Source: Clostridium sp. UBA2485 (GTDB lineage: Bacteria; Bacillota; Clostridia; Clostridiales; Clostridiaceae). Taken from it: DNA of 18,299 bases. The stretch's first letter is position 1, and each line of letters opens with the position of its first letter. Shown one piece after another: positions 15,176 through 18,299 of the stretch. The notes below the pieces were generated by a model that was not told the origin of the DNA, did not search any database, and saw only the letters and a list, made by a program, of their open reading frames with translations. The stretch covers positions 36,678 through 54,976 of the forward strand of contig NZ_DDOV01000038.1 in the NCBI RefSeq assembly GCF_002341865.1, read 5' to 3'. The position numbers and the translations under genes are program-made.

Positions 15176-15202
15176 ATAATTATGAATATTTTGCATAATT
15201 AT
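15176..15202. promoter_or_regulatory. Inverted repeat, possible ArgR-type operator
   Basis: ATAATTATG (15176-15184) and CATAATTAT (15194-15202) pair around GAATATTTTG. The core TATGAATATTTTGCATA is a partial match to the ArgR/AhrC box. It sits between divergent lysS and yjiH. The match is weak in AT-rich DNA. Confidence 0.3.
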
Positions 15203-15266
15203 ACAAATTTTATTTCTATACTTATATTTTTATTTATATTAATCTAAAATTAATTACAAATAAGGG

Positions 15267-15295
15267 TTGGCGAATTAAAAATAATGTATTATTAT
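15267..15295 (+). promoter_or_regulatory. Candidate promoter of yjiH
   Basis: TTGGCG (15267-15272) and TATTAT (15290-15295) are 17 bases apart, about 49 bases upstream of the ATG. Confidence 0.5.
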
Positions 15296-15343
15296 AAATA
15301 TTGTTTGTATAATTATTAACTTTATAAGAAAGGAAATTTATTA

Positions 15344-16702
15344 ATGGAAAATTTAAATCAAAGAAAATATTCCTCAGCTGATTTATTACGTTTTATTGTT
15401 CCATCATTAATAGGGGTATTATTCTTTATGACACCTATTTTATACAATGGAGATATTACTATACCTGTAGCTGTATTATCTAAATTTGTACTTAATTATT
15501 TTGTAGAAATACTACCAATTACTATGACTGTCATCATATGTTTAACTGTAACAGGAACTATTTTAACTAAGATATTTAAACCTAAATTTATCTTAAAAAA
15601 TAGTTTTTTAAATACATTATTTAATATATCACCTATTTGGTTAATTGCAAGAATTGCTGCTATGATCTTTGCAGTTTGTACTGCATTTAAAATAGGACCC
15701 GAAATGATTTGGTCAGAAAATACTGGAGGATTGCTTTTATATAGCTTATTACCTATCCTATTTTCTGTGTTCTTATTTGCAGGTATGTTCTTACCATTGC
15801 TTTTAAACTTTGGACTACTAGAATTTTTTGGTACGTTGTTAACTAAGGTAATGCGTCCTATTTTTAAACTGCCTGGACGTTCCTCAATAGATTGTATTGC
15901 TTCATGGCTTGGAGATGGTACCATTGGAGTACTTTTAACTAGCAAACAGTATGAAGATGGATTTTATACCACTCGTGAAGCAGCAGTAATAGGTACAACT
16001 TTCTCTGCTGTATCTATCACTTTTAGTCTTGTTGTAATTTCTCAAGTAAATCTTGGTCATCTATTTGTACCATTTTACTTAACAGTTACCTTTGCAGGAA
16101 TTGTGGCAGCAATCATAACACCACGTATTCCACCATTATCTAGAAAACCAGATACCTATTATGGAGATAATAAGCAAAATATCAAAGAAGAAATTCCTGA
16201 AGGCTTTACTCCTTTTCAATGAGGATTAAAACAAGCTGTTGAAAAAGCTAGAAAAAATAGTGGTGTAACAGGAGTCTTAGCAGAAGGTATTACAAATGTT
16301 TTAGATATGTGGATGGGTGTTATACCTATAGTTATGGCAATAGGTACTTTAGCATTAATAATTGCAGAATATACTCCTATATTTAAATTTTTAGGAATGC
16401 CTTTTATTCCTTTACTTGAATTATTAAGAGTACCTGAAGCGAAAGAGGCTTCTCAAACTTTAATTGTAGGATTTGCAGATATGTTTCTACCTACTGTTAT
16501 AGGAAGTACTATTAAAAGTGATTTGACTCGTTTTGTTATAGCTTGTACTTCAGTAACACAACTTATATACATGTCTGAAGTAGGTGGATTACTAATAGGC
16601 TCTAAAATTCCTGTTTCCATAAAAGATTTAATAATAATCTTTATTGAAAGAACTATAGTAACTCTACCAATTATAGTACTGATTGCACATATATTGTTTT
16701 AA
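15344..16702 (+). pseudogene. yjiH: YjiH-family membrane protein, interrupted by in-frame TGA
   Basis: The frame from ATG 15344 (ribosome site AGAAAGG) reaches a TGA at 16220-16222 (codon 293) and continues open in the same frame to TAA at 16702, 452 codons in all, the normal size of the family. The first part has five or six hydrophobic segments and the nucleoside-transporter gate-like region (ASWLGDGTIGVLLTSKQYEDG). The part after the stop begins GLKQAVEKARKNSGVTGVLA and holds the second gate domain (GFADMFLPTVIGSTIKSDLTRFV). The stop sits between charged segments in the cytoplasmic linker, after EGFTPFQ. Trp (TGG) would fit well there, so one G to A change is enough. Upstream and downstream parts show no other damage. 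UGA readthrough is possible but not supported by context. The transported substrate is unknown. Confidence 0.85.
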
Positions 16703-16719
16703 ATATAATATATTTAAAT

Positions 16720-16749
16720 AAATCCTAGGAAGCTTTTTTCCTAGGATTT
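16720..16749. terminator. Two-way terminator between yjiH and ttcA
   Basis: A perfect 12-bp stem (AAATCCTAGGAA / TTCCTAGGATTT) with a 6-base loop, between two convergent genes. It has T-rich tracts on both sides. Confidence 0.85.
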
Positions 16750-16766
16750 TATTATTTAAAGATATC

Positions 16767-17633
16767 TTATTCTTCATCATAAAAATCTAAATAAGAATGT
16801 TTTTCTCCATCTTTTTGCCATCCTAAAATAGCATCCATATTCACATTTTGTGCTGATCTAAATATGGATTTATCTACGTCATTAAAGTTTTTCTTTAATT
16901 CTGCAATTAGATCCTTAATTTCAAAACGTTTATTTCCAATTTTCTTAGCTGCAACCATACATGCGCAGTTTAATGGCCATATACCACTACTTTGAGTAAA
17001 CTTTTGAATATAACATTCCTCTACATAATAAAGAGGACGAATTAACTCTAATCCTTCAAAATTTGCAGCTTTTAACTTAGGAAGCATAGTTTTATAGTTT
17101 CCTGCATAAAGGACATTTAATAGTGTAGTCTCTATAACATCATTAAAGTGATGTCCTAATGCAAGCTTATTACAACCTAACTCTTGTGCTTTTGAATATA
17201 ATGCTCCACGACGCATTCTTGCACACATGTAACAAGGATAATCCTTAGCAATATCATCTACAATTTTAAAAATACCAGATTCAAAAATATGAACTGGAAT
17301 ATTTAAATAGTTACAATTATCAATTAGTAACTCTTTAATATTTTTATGATAACCAGGGTCCATAGCAATAAACTCTAGCTCAAAATTCATCTGTCCATGA
17401 CGTTTAAGCTCTTGAAATAACTTAGCCATAACTAAGCTATCTTTACCACCAGATATAGCTACGGCGATTTTATCCCCTTCTTCAACTAAATTATAATCTT
17501 TTATTGCTTTAATAAATTTAGACCATATGCTTTTTCTATATTTTTTAATAAGACTACGCTCAATTTCTTCAAGTGGCTTTCTTTCATTAAAAGGAATTAA
17601 AACCTCGCAACCACTTCCTGCAATCTCGCTCAT
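16767..17633 (-). CDS. TtcA-like tRNA sulfurtransferase
   Basis: 288 residues. An ATP pyrophosphatase (PP-loop) enzyme: SGGKDS at residues 61-66 binds ATP, and GHHFNDVIETTLLN (160-173) is the second nucleotide-site block. The TtcA group binds an iron-sulfur cluster through CxxC plus a third Cys. Here these are C134 and C137 in CYMCARMRRG, with C223 or C225 in LNCACMVAAKK as the third. Members make 2-thiocytidine at tRNA position 32; related groups thiolate other positions, so the exact base is not certain. ATG 17633 follows AGAGAGGTGAT. The gene converges on yjiH and has its own candidate promoter. Confidence 0.88.
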   Translation of the reverse strand: MSEIAGSGCEVLIPFNERKPLEEIERSLIKKYRKSIWSKFIKAIKDYNLVEEGDKIAVAISGGKDSLVMAKLFQELKRHGQMNFELEFIAMDPGYHKNIKELLIDNCNYLNIPVHIFESGIFKIVDDIAKDYPCYMCARMRRGALYSKAQELGCNKLALGHHFNDVIETTLLNVLYAGNYKTMLPKLKAANFEGLELIRPLYYVEECYIQKFTQSSGIWPLNCACMVAAKKIGNKRFEIKDLIAELKKNFNDVDKSIFRSAQNVNMDAILGWQKDGEKHSYLDFYDEE

Positions 17634-17659
17634 GCTATCACCTCTCTTTTCACGAAAAT

Positions 17660-17688
17660 ATTATATCATCAATAATGGTTTTTGTCTT
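17660..17688 (-). promoter_or_regulatory. Candidate promoter of the ttcA-like gene
   Basis: On the minus strand AAGACA (17688-17683) and TATAAT (17665-17660) are 17 bases apart, about 27 bases before the ATG. Confidence 0.5.
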
Positions 17689-17733
17689 TGGAAAGTAATA
17701 ACTAAATAGAATATATAAATGGACACATAAATA

Positions 17734-18216
17734 TTAATCCCAAAAATTACCGTGGATAATCCTTATGTTGTTTTCTGAAGCTATATTAGTTTCTACATCA
17801 CCTTTTGCTTTCTTTCCAACAATTCTAATTAAATATCTACCTGATTCTTTTATTTCAATTTCTTTACTTCCCTTTTTATTCTCTTGAAGCATATCTATAA
17901 TTTTATAATTATTATCTAAAAGTGCAATATTAAATTTACCTTGAACTATTTTGGAATTATAGTCTAAGGTTATTTTACTACCTTTACTTGCATTAATTTC
18001 TATTATTGTTCTAACTCCAGTAAATTTATTAAAGCTAATACTTTCTTCTGTTTCCTTATCCTTTGAATTATAAAATAATGTACTATATCTATCATGTTTA
18101 CTCATAACATTGGATTTACTTGGATAGTTTAGGATGTTAAAAATTATAGTGCAAGCTAATATGAATGCTCCTATTGCTAAAATAACAAAGGTTTCTTTTT
18201 TAAGCCTTCTATTCAT
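17734..18216 (-). CDS. Membrane-anchored extracytoplasmic protein, unknown function
   Basis: 160 residues, no family recognised. A basic start (MNRRLKKE) is followed by one hydrophobic helix (residues 9-29), with the rest expected outside the cell. The outer part is strand-rich: TIIEINASKGSKITLDYNSK and RYLIRIVGKKAKGDVETNI look like a small beta sandwich, of the kind that follows bound ligands or surface polymers. There are no cysteines after the anchor and no lipobox. The start ATG at 18216 has AGGAGGAG right upstream. The TG of this ATG could be the stop of an upstream frame (ATGA overlap), which would make it second in an operon. Confidence 0.75.
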   Translation of the reverse strand: MNRRLKKETFVILAIGAFILACTIIFNILNYPSKSNVMSKHDRYSTLFYNSKDKETEESISFNKFTGVRTIIEINASKGSKITLDYNSKIVQGKFNIALLDNNYKIIDMLQENKKGSKEIEIKESGRYLIRIVGKKAKGDVETNIASENNIRIIHGNFWD

Positions 18217-18299
18217 AATCTCCTCCTATTAACCATAAATATTATATAGCCAATACCCATTATTTCCAATACCTTGCAATAAATAAACAGCCATCTATG
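18213..18299 (-). CDS. Possible C-terminus of an upstream gene (edge, uncertain)
   Basis: A frame open to the window edge ends in TGA at 18215-18213, overlapping the next ATG as ATGA. It would encode a hydrophobic helix and a basic tail (VLEIMGIGYIIFMVNRRRL), as membrane proteins often end. Two other frames compete: one ends at a TAA near 18261, and one is a 21-codon frame from ATG 18294 (ending YWLYNIYG). With so little sequence I cannot choose; the gene upstream may also end elsewhere. Confidence 0.35.
   Translation of the reverse strand, partial: HRWLFIYCKVLEIMGIGYIIFMVNRRRL

Noticed and set aside
15496..15945. Minus-strand open frame inside yjiH
   Set aside because: Antisense to a recognisable membrane protein, no family features.
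16220..16222. Selenocysteine or UGA-as-Trp decoding in yjiH
   Set aside because: UGA ends other genes here, no SECIS-like hairpin follows directly, and YjiH proteins are not known selenoproteins; a nonsense mutation is simpler.
1..18299. tRNA, rRNA, CRISPR array, prophage or IS transposase genes
   Set aside because: I found no T-arm words in tRNA context, no regularly spaced direct repeats, and no transposase, integrase or phage gene in any frame.

Overview
The window is very AT-rich, has strong purine-rich ribosome binding sites, TTGACA/TATAAT-type promoters and many short intergenic hairpin terminators. Its gene families (lysS under a T-box, the dlt operon, VanZ-like, YjiH, TtcA) are typical of Firmicutes. 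The best guess is a chromosomal segment of a Clostridium sensu stricto species. UGA is used as a stop (for example at 3295-3297), so the standard bacterial code applies.

Layout, left: 1-1196 (-) is a 3'-truncated FAD-dependent oxidoreductase. Facing away from it, 1492-3297 (+) is a membrane-anchored glycerophosphodiester phosphodiesterase. Next on the minus strand come a two-gene Fic/antitoxin module (3524-4379), a VanZ-RDD fusion membrane protein (4842-5948) with a BceR-type operator upstream, a MerR/GyrI-like regulator (6209-7030), and a zinc-ribbon plus S4-domain protein (7252-7770).

Layout, centre: 7877-8584 has no convincing protein gene but is full of structure. It holds a 160-bp GC-richer imperfect palindrome (MITE-like or structured RNA, 7957-8116), a hairpin (8121-8152), and a promoter-driven, highly structured, unidentified small RNA on the minus strand (about 8214-8394). 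It then ends in the dlt operon terminator. The dlt operon itself (12796 down to 8585, order dltA-dltB-dltC-dltD-dltX, minus strand) esterifies teichoic acids with D-alanine. It has a clear sigma-A promoter and ends in a 47-codon dltX that overlaps dltD.

Layout, right: a lysyl-tRNA synthetase with somewhat unusual active-site motifs (13129-14649, -) sits behind a full T-box leader (14748-about 15057). Divergent from it is a YjiH-family membrane protein gene (15344-16702, +) split by one in-frame TGA where a TGG is likely. It converges on a ttcA-like tRNA thiolation gene (16767-17633, -), followed by an anchored extracytoplasmic protein of unknown function (17734-18216, -) and the edge of another possible gene.

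The genes do not form one pathway. Several bear on the cell envelope (dlt, VanZ-RDD, GDPD) and several on translation (lysS, ttcA, the S4 protein). The least explained material is the RNA/palindrome cluster between dltX and the S4 gene, the dltX position, the Fic pair with altered motifs, and the nonsense codon in yjiH.
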